From an uncultured Oscillospiraceae bacterium (GTDB lineage Bacteria; Bacillota; Clostridia; Oscillospirales; Oscillospiraceae): a stretch of 9,935 nucleotides of DNA. This document shows positions 1-5,538 of the stretch, piece by piece. Numbering within the stretch: the first letter of the stretch is position 1; each line of letters starts with the position of its first letter. The position numbers and the translations under genes were made by a program. Location: the NCBI GenBank assembly GCA_947628265.1, contig CANQZF010000045.1:1-9935 (forward strand), given 5' to 3'. The notes beneath the pieces are model-generated. The model saw only the letters and a program-made list of their open reading frames with translations. It did not search any database and was not told the DNA's origin.

Positions 1-305
1 CGCTCGTAGACCACCGCCCCGGCCTCCCGGGCCCTTTGGGCCGTGGCGTCGGTGCAGTTGTCCGCCGCCACAAAGACGGTGACAAGCTCGCGCGGGTAGT
101 CCTGGGCGTTTACGGACTCGATGAGGTTCCCGATGACGGCCTCCTCGTTTCGCGCGGCGATGAGCACGGCGTAGCGGTGGAGGACCTCCGGCGTGTGGGG
201 CCTGTCCCGCTTCACAAGGGGGATGATGAGGTAGATGAGCTGATAGAAATAGCAGGCGAAAAAGAGAATGGAGATCGCTGTATTGACGTATCGCAGTATA
301 GACAT
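1..305 (-). CDS. Family 2 glycosyltransferase, N-terminal part (cut by window edge)
   Basis: Reading the minus strand from an ATG at 305-303 gives 101 complete codons with no stop before the window edge, so only the N-terminus is present. It starts MSILRYVNTAISILFF, a hydrophobic segment (about residues 5-30) expected to anchor it in the membrane. A typical GT-A nucleotide-sugar-binding start follows: VLIAARNEE (about 47-55), then ADNCTD (about 80-86). A Shine-Dalgarno GGGGAGGG lies a few bases upstream of the ATG. Over the visible part it closely parallels the complete glycosyltransferase at 493-1779 (shared AARNEE, VIG, AQDY, ADNCTD, VYER), so the two are paralogs transcribed away from each other. 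The family transfers sugar from a nucleotide-sugar donor, often to a polysaccharide or lipid. Donor and product cannot be told from the sequence, and the catalytic DxD and QxxRW motifs would lie beyond the edge. Confidence 0.9.
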   Translation of the reverse strand, partial: MSILRYVNTAISILFFACYFYQLIYLIIPLVKRDRPHTPEVLHRYAVLIAARNEEAVIGNLIESVNAQDYPRELVTVFVAADNCTDATAQRAREAGAVVYE

Positions 306-335
306 AGCCGTCCCTCCCCGGTGATTTTCGAATAA

Positions 336-344
336 ATCATACCA
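336..344 (-). promoter_or_regulatory. Extended -10 promoter for the left glycosyltransferase
   Basis: On the minus strand this reads TGGTATGAT, an extended -10 (TGn plus TATGAT). It lies about 30 bases upstream of the ATG at 305. The region 17 bp further upstream is T-rich but has no good -35, which is acceptable for extended -10 promoters. The assignment rests on motif and position only. Confidence 0.45.
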
Positions 345-350
345 GAGAAG

Positions 351-391
351 CGGTTAAGAAAAAATCAGGCGAACGGTTAAGAAATTCTTAA
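351..391. promoter_or_regulatory. Repeated TTAAGAA boxes between divergent promoters (possible operator)
   Basis: The 11-mer CGGTTAAGAAA occurs at 351-361 and again at 374-384, a 23-bp repeat distance. The second copy is part of the palindrome TTAAGAAATTCTTAA (377-391). The boxes sit between the -10 facing left (336-341) and the -35 facing right (425-430). A regulator here could act on both glycosyltransferase genes. The protein is unknown; TTAAG-type direct repeats are used by several OmpR-family response regulators in Firmicutes, but that link is only a suggestion. Confidence 0.4.
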
Positions 392-424
392 GGCGGCGGG
401 GCGGTTTTTCCGGGGGCAAAACAG

Positions 425-453
425 TTGCAAAATCGGAATATCTATTATATAAT
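425..453 (+). promoter_or_regulatory. Sigma-A type promoter for the right glycosyltransferase
   Basis: TTGCAA at 425-430, a 17-bp spacer, then the perfect -10 TATAAT at 448-453. Transcription should start near 460, giving a leader of about 33 bases before the ATG at 493. Confidence 0.75.
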
Positions 454-492
454 CAGTACCGATTTCAAGGAAACCGGGAGCGCGCGGAGCGT

Positions 493-1779
493 ATGGAATT
501 CATGGGAAAGCTGGGCTCGGTCCTGCTGACGGTGTACACCGTCCTCGTGGCCTACCGAGTCGTCTTTTATATCCTTGGCTTTTTCTCCAAGGGCAAAACA
601 TATCCGGAGGCGAAAAAGCTCCACACCTACGGCATCGTCATCGCCGCCAGAAACGAGGAGCGGGTCATCGGAAAGCTTTTGGAGAGCATCCGCGCCCAGG
701 ACTACGACCCCGCGCTCCTTCGCGTCTACGTGGTGGCGGACAACTGCACGGACGGCACCGCCGACATCGCCCGCTCCTACGGGGCCCGGGTCTACGAGCG
801 GCACGACCCGCAAAGGGCCCGGAAGGGCTGGGCGTTGGAGTGGCTTTTTGAGCAGATCCGCCGGGACTACGGCATCGAAAGCGTGGACGCCTACCTCTTT
901 TTCGACGCCGACAACCTGCTGGCCCGGGATTTCATCTCCCAGCTGAACCGGGCCTTCGACCATTCGGGCGACATCGCCGTGGGGTACCGGAACATCAAAA
1001 ACTTCGACACCAACTTCATCTCCGCCTCCTATGGGATCCACTTTTACGAGGCCACCGTCTCCATGCACCGCCCCAGGGCCATTCTGGGACTCAGCACCCA
1101 CATCGCCGGCACCGGCTACGCCATGTCCTCCCGGCTTCTGCGGGACGGCTGGCACTGGACGTGCCTGACGGAGGACACGCAGCTGTGCCTCTCCGGCATC
1201 GCCCGGGGCGTGAGGATCGAATTTTGCGAGGCGGCGGAATTTTACGACGAGCAGCCCTACACCGTCCCCGTCATGCTCCGCCAGCGGCTCCGCTGGGCCA
1301 AGGGGCGACTGGCGTGCTTCTTTCTCCTCTTCCCCCAGCTCATCCGGGGGATCTTCACCTCAAGGGAGCGGAAATTTTCCTGCTACGATATGCTCTTTTA
1401 CATACTGCCCTACTCCCTCATCTCGGCCCTGGCGTCCGTTATCTACTCCGTCGCCAAGTTCATAAGCGGCCTTTTGGCGGCCCAGGCCCCGCTGGAGGCC
1501 CTGACCGCGCCCTTCGCCGCCCTGCCGGGGCTCTTGTCGGCGCTGGCCGTCTCGTGGCTGGGGATCGTGGCGGAGGGTGCGCTGGTGGTCCTCCGGGAGC
1601 GCCGCCACATCCGGTGCGGGGCGGGAAAGCTCCTCCTCTACGTGCTTTTGTGGCCCTTCTTCGCCCTGACGGGCGTGCCCGTCTCCATCGTCTCCCTCTT
1701 CATGCGCGTCCGCTGGAAGCCCATCCGCCACGACAAGAGCATCGCCATCGAGGAGCTGGAAAAGACGGCGGTGAAATAA
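493..1779 (+). CDS. Membrane family 2 glycosyltransferase, complete (428 aa)
   Basis: A complete GT2 enzyme of the processive, cellulose/hyaluronan synthase-like type. An N-terminal membrane segment (about 8-31) leads into the GT-A domain: IVIAARNEE (48-56), ADNCTD (82-87), FFDADN (136-141, the metal-binding DxD), TEDTQL (226-231, catalytic-base region) and QRLRW (264-268, the QxxRW motif). Several hydrophobic segments follow (about 272-285, 300-330, 338-367, 379-404), probably forming a membrane pore or anchor. It should work at the inner face of the membrane, extending or transferring sugar to an exported glycan. Substrate and product cannot be read from the sequence. Starts at 493 or 502 (M4) are both possible: GGGAG at 476-480 lies 12 nt before the first, GGAG at 486-489 lies 12 nt before the second. 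A paralog is transcribed divergently to its left. Confidence 0.93.
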   Translation: MEFMGKLGSVLLTVYTVLVAYRVVFYILGFFSKGKTYPEAKKLHTYGIVIAARNEERVIGKLLESIRAQDYDPALLRVYVVADNCTDGTADIARSYGARVYERHDPQRARKGWALEWLFEQIRRDYGIESVDAYLFFDADNLLARDFISQLNRAFDHSGDIAVGYRNIKNFDTNFISASYGIHFYEATVSMHRPRAILGLSTHIAGTGYAMSSRLLRDGWHWTCLTEDTQLCLSGIARGVRIEFCEAAEFYDEQPYTVPVMLRQRLRWAKGRLACFFLLFPQLIRGIFTSRERKFSCYDMLFYILPYSLISALASVIYSVAKFISGLLAAQAPLEALTAPFAALPGLLSALAVSWLGIVAEGALVVLRERRHIRCGAGKLLLYVLLWPFFALTGVPVSIVSLFMRVRWKPIRHDKSIAIEELEKTAVK

Positions 1780-1810
1780 TAAGGTTTGCTGCTTCGCCGC
1801 ATGAGCAAAT

Positions 1811-1845
1811 TTTTCGCCGCGCGCTTGCGCGGCGAAAACCTTTTT
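1811..1845 (+). terminator. Intrinsic terminator after the glycosyltransferase
   Basis: A perfect 12-bp stem, TTTTCGCCGCGC (1811-1822) with GCGCGGCGAAAA (1827-1838), and a GCTT loop. It is followed by CCTTTTT, about 30 bp after the stop codon. The A/T-flanked stem could also work in the other direction. Confidence 0.8.
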
Positions 1846-1893
1846 CGGAAAGCGCGTCAAATTATCTTCATCGCTGCGTCATCCTACCTTTTC

Positions 1894-1915
1894 GGGCGGC
1901 CAAGAGAGGCCGCCC
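1894..1915. repeat. GC-rich palindrome, function unknown
   Basis: GGGCGGCC (1894-1901) and GGCCGCCC (1908-1915) form a perfect 8-bp inverted repeat around AAGAGA. There is no T-run on either side as expected of a terminator, and it lies between two other terminators. It resembles the intergenic palindromes that are dispersed in many genomes, but only one copy is in this window. Confidence 0.4.
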
Positions 1916-1951
1916 ATACGTGGACATGGCGCGTTGGACGACAGCAGCATT

Positions 1952-1995
1952 AAAAAACACCGTACAGGTCCGCAAAGGGGCCCGTACGGTGTTTT
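1952..1995 (-). terminator. Intrinsic terminator of the tsaE-tsaB-upp operon
   Basis: AAAACACCGTAC (1954-1965) pairs with GTACGGTGTTTT (1984-1995). After one A/C mismatch, five more pairs (1967-1971 with 1978-1982, including one G-U) close a six-base loop. On the minus strand the stem runs into TTTTTTA, 30-70 bp after the upp stop codon. Confidence 0.88.
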
Positions 1996-2024
1996 GAGAT
2001 GCTGATCTTATTTCACTTTGGCCT

Positions 2025-2654
2025 TTATTTCGTCCCGAAGATCCTGTCGCCGGCGTCGCCGAGGCCGGGGACAATGTAGGCGTGGTCGTTGAGCTTTTCG
2101 TCAACGGCGGCCACGTAGATGTCCACGTCCGGGTGGTCGCGGCGGATGACGGCCACGCCCTCCGGGGCGGCGATGATGTCCACCAGGGTGACGGACTTGC
2201 AGCCGTACTCCTTGATGAAGTCGATGGCGGCGGAGGCGGAGCCGCCGGTGGCCAGCATGGGGTCCACGATGAAGACGGCGCTCTGGGCGATGTCGTCAGG
2301 CATCTTGCAGTAATACTTGATGGGCTCGTGGGTGTCCGGGTCCCGGAAGAGGCCGATGTGGCCCACTCTGGCGGAGGGCAGGAGCTTCAGCATGGGGTCC
2401 ACCATGCCCAGGCCCGCGCGGAGAATGGGGACGATGGTGATCTTCTGGTCGCCCAGGGTCCGCACACGGGCGGGGGCGACGGGGGTCTCCACCGTGGTCT
2501 CCACCGTGGGGAGGTTCCGGGTGGCCTCATAGCACATGAGGGTGGAGATCTCGCCCACGATCTCCCGGAATTCCTTGACGCCGGTGTTCTTGTCGCGAAG
2601 CACGGAAAGCTTGTGATGGATAAGGGGGTGGTCCAGTACGTGAAGCTCAGCCAT
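2025..2654 (-). CDS. upp: Uracil phosphoribosyltransferase
   Basis: Converts uracil plus PRPP to UMP and pyrophosphate in the cytoplasm, salvaging pyrimidine base. The protein begins MAELHVLDHPLIHHKL and has 209 residues, the usual length for bacterial Upp. Visible landmarks are PILRAGLGM (about 76-84), the PRPP loop DPMLATGGSA (131-140) and the uracil-binding C-terminus IVPGLGDAGDR (194-204). The frame is open further upstream, but the start at 2654 fits the family and has GGAGG (about 2664-2668) 9 bp before it; the upstream extension runs into tsaB. It is the last gene of a minus-strand group, 37 bp after the tsaB stop, and is followed by a strong terminator, so it is probably co-transcribed with tsaE-tsaB. 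No separate promoter was convincing. Confidence 0.96.
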   Translation of the reverse strand: MAELHVLDHPLIHHKLSVLRDKNTGVKEFREIVGEISTLMCYEATRNLPTVETTVETPVAPARVRTLGDQKITIVPILRAGLGMVDPMLKLLPSARVGHIGLFRDPDTHEPIKYYCKMPDDIAQSAVFIVDPMLATGGSASAAIDFIKEYGCKSVTLVDIIAAPEGVAVIRRDHPDVDIYVAAVDEKLNDHAYIVPGLGDAGDRIFGTK

Positions 2655-2691
2655 GATTTTATCCTCCGTAAATAATTTATTTATTGTATTT

Positions 2692-3387
2692 TTATTGGTT
2701 TTGTAATTTCGCCAGTCTCTCCCGTTCCGCCTGGGAGAGGCGCAGATAGTTGGGCGTAAGATCGAAGCCCGGCTCCGGGGTCTTCCCCCGGGCGGCCCTG
2801 GCCACGCCCCAGGCGGTCTGCAGGAGAAGGGGCTCCGGCGGTAAAACGGCCGCAAGGCCCTCCTCCAGGAACCTATTATAGCACAGTTTCGCTCCGTCTC
2901 CAACAAAAAAATAGGGGACGCCGCGATTTTTTGCCTCCGTGACCAAGTTGTCCAGGGCGACGGCCCGGTCCTCGCACAGTCTTATGAGCTTACCGCCCTC
3001 AAACCGAAAGAGCGCGTTGTAGATTTGCCCCCTCCGGGCGTCCATGGCGGGGCAGATAACGACATCCCCGCGCCCCTCCCCCTGCCAGGCCATGGCCTCC
3101 AGGGTGGAGACGCCGACGCAGGGCTTGTCCGCGCCCCAGCAAAGGCCCTTGGCCGCCGCCACGCCGATGCGCACGCCGGTGAAGGACCCCGGGCCCCTGG
3201 CCACGGCCACCGCGTCCACGTCCGACATGGAAAGCTCCAGGTTTGAAAGGAGGTCCTCCGCCATTTTGAGGAGCGTCCTGGAGTGGGTGAGGGCGCTTGC
3301 CTGAAAATACTGCCCCACAAGGGCCCCGTCCTCGCTGACGGCCACGCTGGCGGCCCGGGCCGAGGACTCGATGGCAAGAATTCTCAC
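2692..3387 (-). CDS. tsaB: tRNA threonylcarbamoyladenosine biosynthesis protein TsaB
   Basis: TsaB (YeaZ) is the ASKHA-fold partner that, with TsaD and TsaE, transfers threonylcarbamoyl to A37 of ANN-decoding tRNAs (t6A). Starting at GTG 3387 the protein has 231 residues, the usual family length. It shows ILAIESSA (3-10), THSRTLL (34-40), ARGPGSFTGVRIG (63-75), DARRGQIY (116-123) and a C-terminal PNYLRL (212-217). An ATG-started version reaching 3507 would run into tsaE; GTG is better because GGGGAGGGGAG lies just upstream and the homologous protein starts there. The start overlaps the tsaE stop by four bases (GTGA), which indicates translational coupling. TsaD is not in this window. Confidence 0.94.
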   Translation of the reverse strand: MRILAIESSARAASVAVSEDGALVGQYFQASALTHSRTLLKMAEDLLSNLELSMSDVDAVAVARGPGSFTGVRIGVAAAKGLCWGADKPCVGVSTLEAMAWQGEGRGDVVICPAMDARRGQIYNALFRFEGGKLIRLCEDRAVALDNLVTEAKNRGVPYFFVGDGAKLCYNRFLEEGLAAVLPPEPLLLQTAWGVARAARGKTPEPGFDLTPNYLRLSQAERERLAKLQNQ

Positions 3388-3809
3388 GCGCTCCCCTCCC
3401 CGGAAATCAAGATCTCCCGGCTCTCCGCGCCGGTTTTGGAAATTTCCACCCGGACAGCCTCCGGCGGGATGGCGTCGGAGACATTTTCGCTCCACTCCAC
3501 GCAGCACACGCCGCCCCGGGTGAGGTAGTCCTCCCAGCCGATCTCGAAAAGCTCGTCGGAGGAGGCGAGCCTGTACATATCGAAGTGAAAAAGCGGCACG
3601 GCCCCCGGGTACTCGTTGACGATGGTGAAGGTGGGGCTGGAGACCCGCTCGTCGATGCCGAGGCCCCTGGCCACGCCCCGGATGAAGGCGGTCTTTCCCG
3701 CCCCCAGCTCCCCATAGAGCGCCACCACGTCTCCTGGGCGCAGGGACGCCGCCAGCTCCCGGCCCGCCCGGACAGTGTCGGCCTCAGATCGTGAACTGAC
3801 CTTTCTCAT
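3384..3809 (-). CDS. tsaE: tRNA threonylcarbamoyladenosine biosynthesis ATPase TsaE
   Basis: Small P-loop ATPase (YjeE) needed to turn over the TsaB-TsaD complex in t6A synthesis. With the start at 3809 the protein has 141 residues. It carries a Walker A GELGAGKTA (33-41), SSPTFTIVNEY (57-67), FDMYR (76-80) and CVEWSE (103-108), all typical of the family. The frame is open to an ATG at 3854, but that ATG overlaps the probable promoter (3843-3851) and would lie upstream of the transcription start. The ATG at 3809 has GGAGG a few bases upstream, so it is preferred. First gene of the tsaE-tsaB-upp group; its stop overlaps the tsaB start by four bases. Confidence 0.93.
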   Translation of the reverse strand: MRKVSSRSEADTVRAGRELAASLRPGDVVALYGELGAGKTAFIRGVARGLGIDERVSSPTFTIVNEYPGAVPLFHFDMYRLASSDELFEIGWEDYLTRGGVCCVEWSENVSDAIPPEAVRVEISKTGAESREILISGEGSA

Positions 3810-3842
3810 CCCGCGCCTCCATTCCGCTTTCACGCTTTCGTT

Positions 3843-3851
3843 AGTATAGCA
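3843..3851 (-). promoter_or_regulatory. Extended -10 promoter for tsaE-tsaB-upp
   Basis: On the minus strand this reads TGCTATACT, a TGn-extended -10 (TATACT). It lies about 35 bases before the chosen tsaE start. The -35 region (TTTCGT around 3871-3866) is weak. Confidence 0.6.
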
Positions 3852-3875
3852 CATTCTCCCGAAAAACGAAAGAGA

Positions 3876-3897
3876 AATTTTCCGGCTCTGGAAAATT
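3876..3897. promoter_or_regulatory. Dyad between the tsaE and rodA promoters
   Basis: AATTTTCC (3876-3883), spacer GGCTCT, GGAAAATT (3890-3897): a perfect 8-bp inverted repeat upstream of both divergent promoters. It could be an operator; no matching regulator can be named. Confidence 0.3.
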
Positions 3898-3939
3898 CGC
3901 GCGGGATTTTTAGCAAGATATTTTATTACCGTTAATCCC

Positions 3940-3968
3940 TTTACCTTTCGGGGAAAACGTGGTAAAAT
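3940..3968 (+). promoter_or_regulatory. Promoter for the RodA-like gene
   Basis: TTTACC at 3940-3945, a 17-bp spacer and TAAAAT at 3963-3968, with TGG directly before the -10 (extended -10). Transcription should begin near 3975, about 40 bases before the GTG start. Confidence 0.55.
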
Positions 3969-4016
3969 AGTTTTATATTGGAATAGTACACCTCAATTTT
4001 ATCTTTGGTGATCTGT

Positions 4017-5153
4017 GTGAAAAAATTTCTCAAGACCGCAGGGGACTATTTAAAAAGGTCCGACTCGTTTCTGCTCTCGCTGTGCCTTATCTCCACCGTC
4101 TTCGGCATCCTGCTCATCTCCAGCGCCTCGCGCAGCTCGGGCTCGGCAAGCCAGATATACGTCCAGATCGGCGCGGTGGTCATCGGCCTGGGGCTCTATC
4201 TCGTCTTCTCCCTTGTGGACATCGACATCATCGTGGCCCGGTGGAAGGGGCTGACGGTGCTGGCGCTGGGGCTCATTTTGTCTCTCCGGTGGCTGGGCAG
4301 CGACGTGGGCGGCAACAGGGCGTGGATCCGCTTCGCCGGCATCGGCATCCAGCCGGCGGAGCTTACGAAGATCGTGTTTATCGTGGCGCTGGCGCACCTG
4401 ATGACGAAATATAAGGACGCGGGGGCGCTGGATAAGCCCCTGCCGCTGCTCTCCCTCCTCGCCCTGCTGCTTGCGTACTTCGGGCTCATCGTCGTCGTCT
4501 CCAACGACACCGGCTCGGCGCTGGTGTACCTCTTTATTTTCCTCGTCATGATTTTCACCGCCGGCCTCAAGCTCTACTGGATCGCCGGCGGGCTGGCGGC
4601 GCTGACGCTGGCCTCGCCCTATATCTGGTATTACTTGCTGACGGACAACTACCGCACCCGGATTTTGGCCATCTTCATCCCCAACGAGGTGGACCCCACG
4701 GGGCAGGGGGTGCTGTGGCAGACAAATTTATCCAAAGCGGCCATCGCCTCCGGCGGGCTTTTCGGCCAGGGGCTCTACAAGGGGGCGCAGACCCAGACGG
4801 GCATCCTCCCGCTCCAGAGCTCCGACTTCATCTTCGCCGTGGCCGGGGAGGAGTTTGGGATCGTGGGGTGCGTGGCCATCATGGTCCTCCTCACCGCCAT
4901 CGTCGTCCGGTGCGTCCGGGTGGGGCTCCGATCCCAGAGCCGCCTGGGGGCGCTGACGTGCATGGGCGTGGCCGCCATGGTGGCGTTCCAGACGCTGGAG
5001 AATATCGGCATGTGCATCGGCCTCGCCCCCGTCATCGGCCTGACGCTCCCCTTTTTCAGCTATGGCGGCTCCTCCATCGTCACCCTCTACGCCGCCATGG
5101 GCCTCGTCTCCGGCGTGAAGATGAAGCCCAAGCCCGTGATGTTTTTGCGGTAG
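4017..5153 (+). CDS. rodA: RodA/FtsW-family (SEDS) peptidoglycan glycosyltransferase, RodA-like
   Basis: SEDS proteins are multi-pass membrane enzymes that polymerise lipid II into glycan strands with a class B penicillin-binding protein. This one has 378 residues from GTG 4017 and about ten hydrophobic segments. Family blocks are GGNRAWIRFAGIGIQPAELTK (99-119, interrupted here only by counting), NDTGSALV (163-170), GGLFGQGLYKGAQTQ (246-260), LPLQSSDFIFAVAGEEFG (264-281, with the conserved Asp at 270) and LPFFSYGGSS (344-353). The GAQTQ segment looks more like RodA (elongation) than FtsW (division), but the subfamily is not certain. In-frame TTG 4005 and GTG 4008 also exist. GTG 4017 is preferred because GGTGATC (4007-4013) matches the distal half of the full Shine-Dalgarno (AAGGAGGTGATC) at the right distance. 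It is transcribed alone, divergently from tsaE. Confidence 0.92.
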   Translation: MKKFLKTAGDYLKRSDSFLLSLCLISTVFGILLISSASRSSGSASQIYVQIGAVVIGLGLYLVFSLVDIDIIVARWKGLTVLALGLILSLRWLGSDVGGNRAWIRFAGIGIQPAELTKIVFIVALAHLMTKYKDAGALDKPLPLLSLLALLLAYFGLIVVVSNDTGSALVYLFIFLVMIFTAGLKLYWIAGGLAALTLASPYIWYYLLTDNYRTRILAIFIPNEVDPTGQGVLWQTNLSKAAIASGGLFGQGLYKGAQTQTGILPLQSSDFIFAVAGEEFGIVGCVAIMVLLTAIVVRCVRVGLRSQSRLGALTCMGVAAMVAFQTLENIGMCIGLAPVIGLTLPFFSYGGSSIVTLYAAMGLVSGVKMKPKPVMFLR

Positions 5154-5173
5154 ACCTTTAAAAATATAAAAAA

Positions 5174-5218
5174 CGCCTCAGTTCTGCGGCAAAGCCGCGA
5201 AAAACTGAGGCGCTTTTT
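5174..5218. terminator. Bidirectional terminator after rodA
   Basis: CGCCTCAGTT (5174-5183) pairs with AACTGAGGCG (5203-5212), enclosing a second stem GCGGC/GCCGC. The plus strand continues CTTTTTG and the minus strand continues TTTTTTATATTTTT. It should stop rodA transcripts and also any leftward transcript coming from the cassettes or the icd operon. Confidence 0.88.
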
Positions 5219-5219
5219 G

Positions 5220-5248
5220 TTGACATAATTTGACCGATGCCGTATAAT
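5220..5248 (+). promoter_or_regulatory. Consensus promoter of peptide mRNA, copy 1
   Basis: TTGACA (5220-5225), 17-bp spacer, TATAAT (5243-5248): a perfect sigma-A promoter. The start is expected near 5255-5256. The -35 lies immediately after the rodA terminator T-run. Confidence 0.9.
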
Positions 5249-5285
5249 GCTTTTCAGCAGAAGGGCTTGCCCTTGAAGCGGTTGG

Positions 5286-5324
5286 CTCGCCTTTTCCCCG
5301 CAGTTTGCGGCGGAGGGAGGTGAG
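5286..5324 (+). promoter_or_regulatory. Leader hairpin covering the Shine-Dalgarno, copy 1
   Basis: CTCGCC (5286-5291) can pair with GGTGAG (5319-5324). TTTTCC (5292-5297) pairs with bases of GGAGGGA (with G-U pairs and a bulge), and CCGCA (5298-5302) pairs with TGCGG (5306-5310) around a GTT loop. The stem includes most of the Shine-Dalgarno GGAGGTGA (5316-5323), so it should hold translation down. The single leader difference from copy 2 (G5289 versus A5654) keeps the pair as G-U or A-U. Confidence 0.6.
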
Positions 5325-5329
5325 GCGTT

Positions 5330-5425
5330 GTGCGAAAGATGCTGTTCAAGATACTTATTACCGCTGTTTCTATAATGGCGTTTATAATACTCTGGACAAT
5401 ATTTTTCCCTACATACGCGTACTGA
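5330..5425 (+). CDS. 31-aa single-helix hydrophobic peptide, copy 1 (possible type I toxin)
   Basis: A GTG-started ORF too short for most gene callers. The peptide begins MRKMLFK and ends PTYAY, with an uninterrupted hydrophobic stretch from about residue 5 to 26: one membrane helix, positively charged end probably inside the cell. GGAGG (5316-5320) lies 9 bp before the GTG, the ideal distance; the internal ATG at 5339 is too far. Copy 2 encodes the same peptide except Ser14 to Phe. Of four nucleotide differences within the ORF, three are synonymous (Phe, Pro, Tyr codons), which supports coding. I do not recognise the family. Size, charge layout, own promoter and antisense promoter resemble type I toxins such as those of the Fst, TxpA/BsrG, Ldr or Ibs groups, by architecture and not by sequence. 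A small regulatory membrane peptide is the alternative. Confidence 0.75.
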   Translation: MRKMLFKILITAVSIMAFIILWTIFFPTYAY

Positions 5426-5470
5426 CCGCTCGGTGGCACCCGAACGGTCAGTATAGGAAAAAATACTGAC
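5420..5470 (+). promoter_or_regulatory. Two mutually exclusive 3' UTR hairpins, copy 1
   Basis: Hairpin A: TACTGACCG (5420-5428, containing the stop codon) with CGGTCAGTA (5445-5453), extended inside by TCGG/CCGA around loop TGGCAC. Hairpin B: GTCAGTAT (5447-5454) with ATACTGAC (5463-5470). Both use GGTCAGT, so only one can form at a time. Copy 2 keeps both (5785-5819 and 5812-5837), with pairing-preserving changes in B. Confidence 0.6.
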
Positions 5471-5503
5471 ATGGTGGGCTAACCGCTGTGGACCAGCCCT
5501 TCT
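5426..5503 (-). ncRNA. Predicted cis-antisense RNA, copy 1 (3' end not resolved)
   Basis: The minus-strand promoter at 5510-5538 should start an RNA near 5503, beginning AGAAGGGCUGG. It is fully complementary to the peptide mRNA 3' UTR. Its first hairpin pairs GGGCU with AGCCC (complement of 5495-5499 and 5476-5480); in copy 2 this becomes GGGCU/AGCUC, still pairing through a G-U on this strand, whereas the sense strand would have A-C. No clear early terminator was seen. The only strong one downstream is at 5174-5212, so the RNA may extend across the ORF. The span given is the minimum overlapping the 3' UTR. Confidence 0.6.
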
Positions 5504-5509
5504 GTAGGT

Positions 5510-5538
5510 ATTATACCCCCCGCCGCCCTTCTTGTCAA
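5510..5538 (-). promoter_or_regulatory. Consensus antisense promoter, copy 1
   Basis: On the minus strand: TTGACA (5538-5533), 17 bp, TATAAT (5515-5510). Both hexamers match consensus exactly. The -35 lies in the loop of the sense terminator and the spacer in its left arm. Confidence 0.88.

Noticed and set aside
445..1155. Minus-strand ORF (236 codons) opposite the glycosyltransferase
   Set aside because: Complementary shadow frame; the plus strand carries all glycosyltransferase motifs with a promoter and terminator.
2655..2720. Separate promoter for upp
   Set aside because: The spacer is AT-rich and contains TTACAA, TACAAT and TAAATA-like strings, but no pair combines good -35 and -10 hexamers at 16-18 bp.
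2655..2906. 84-residue N-terminal extension of upp
   Set aside because: The frame is open upstream, but Upp proteins start at MAELHVL-like sequence, a good ribosome site precedes 2654, and the extension overlaps the tsaB coding end.
5254..5472. 72-codon minus-strand ORF across cassette copy 1
   Set aside because: Its ATG (CCACCATGTC on the minus strand) is absent from copy 2, and the differences between copies follow the plus-strand peptide codons. It is the open frame of the antisense strand, not a gene.
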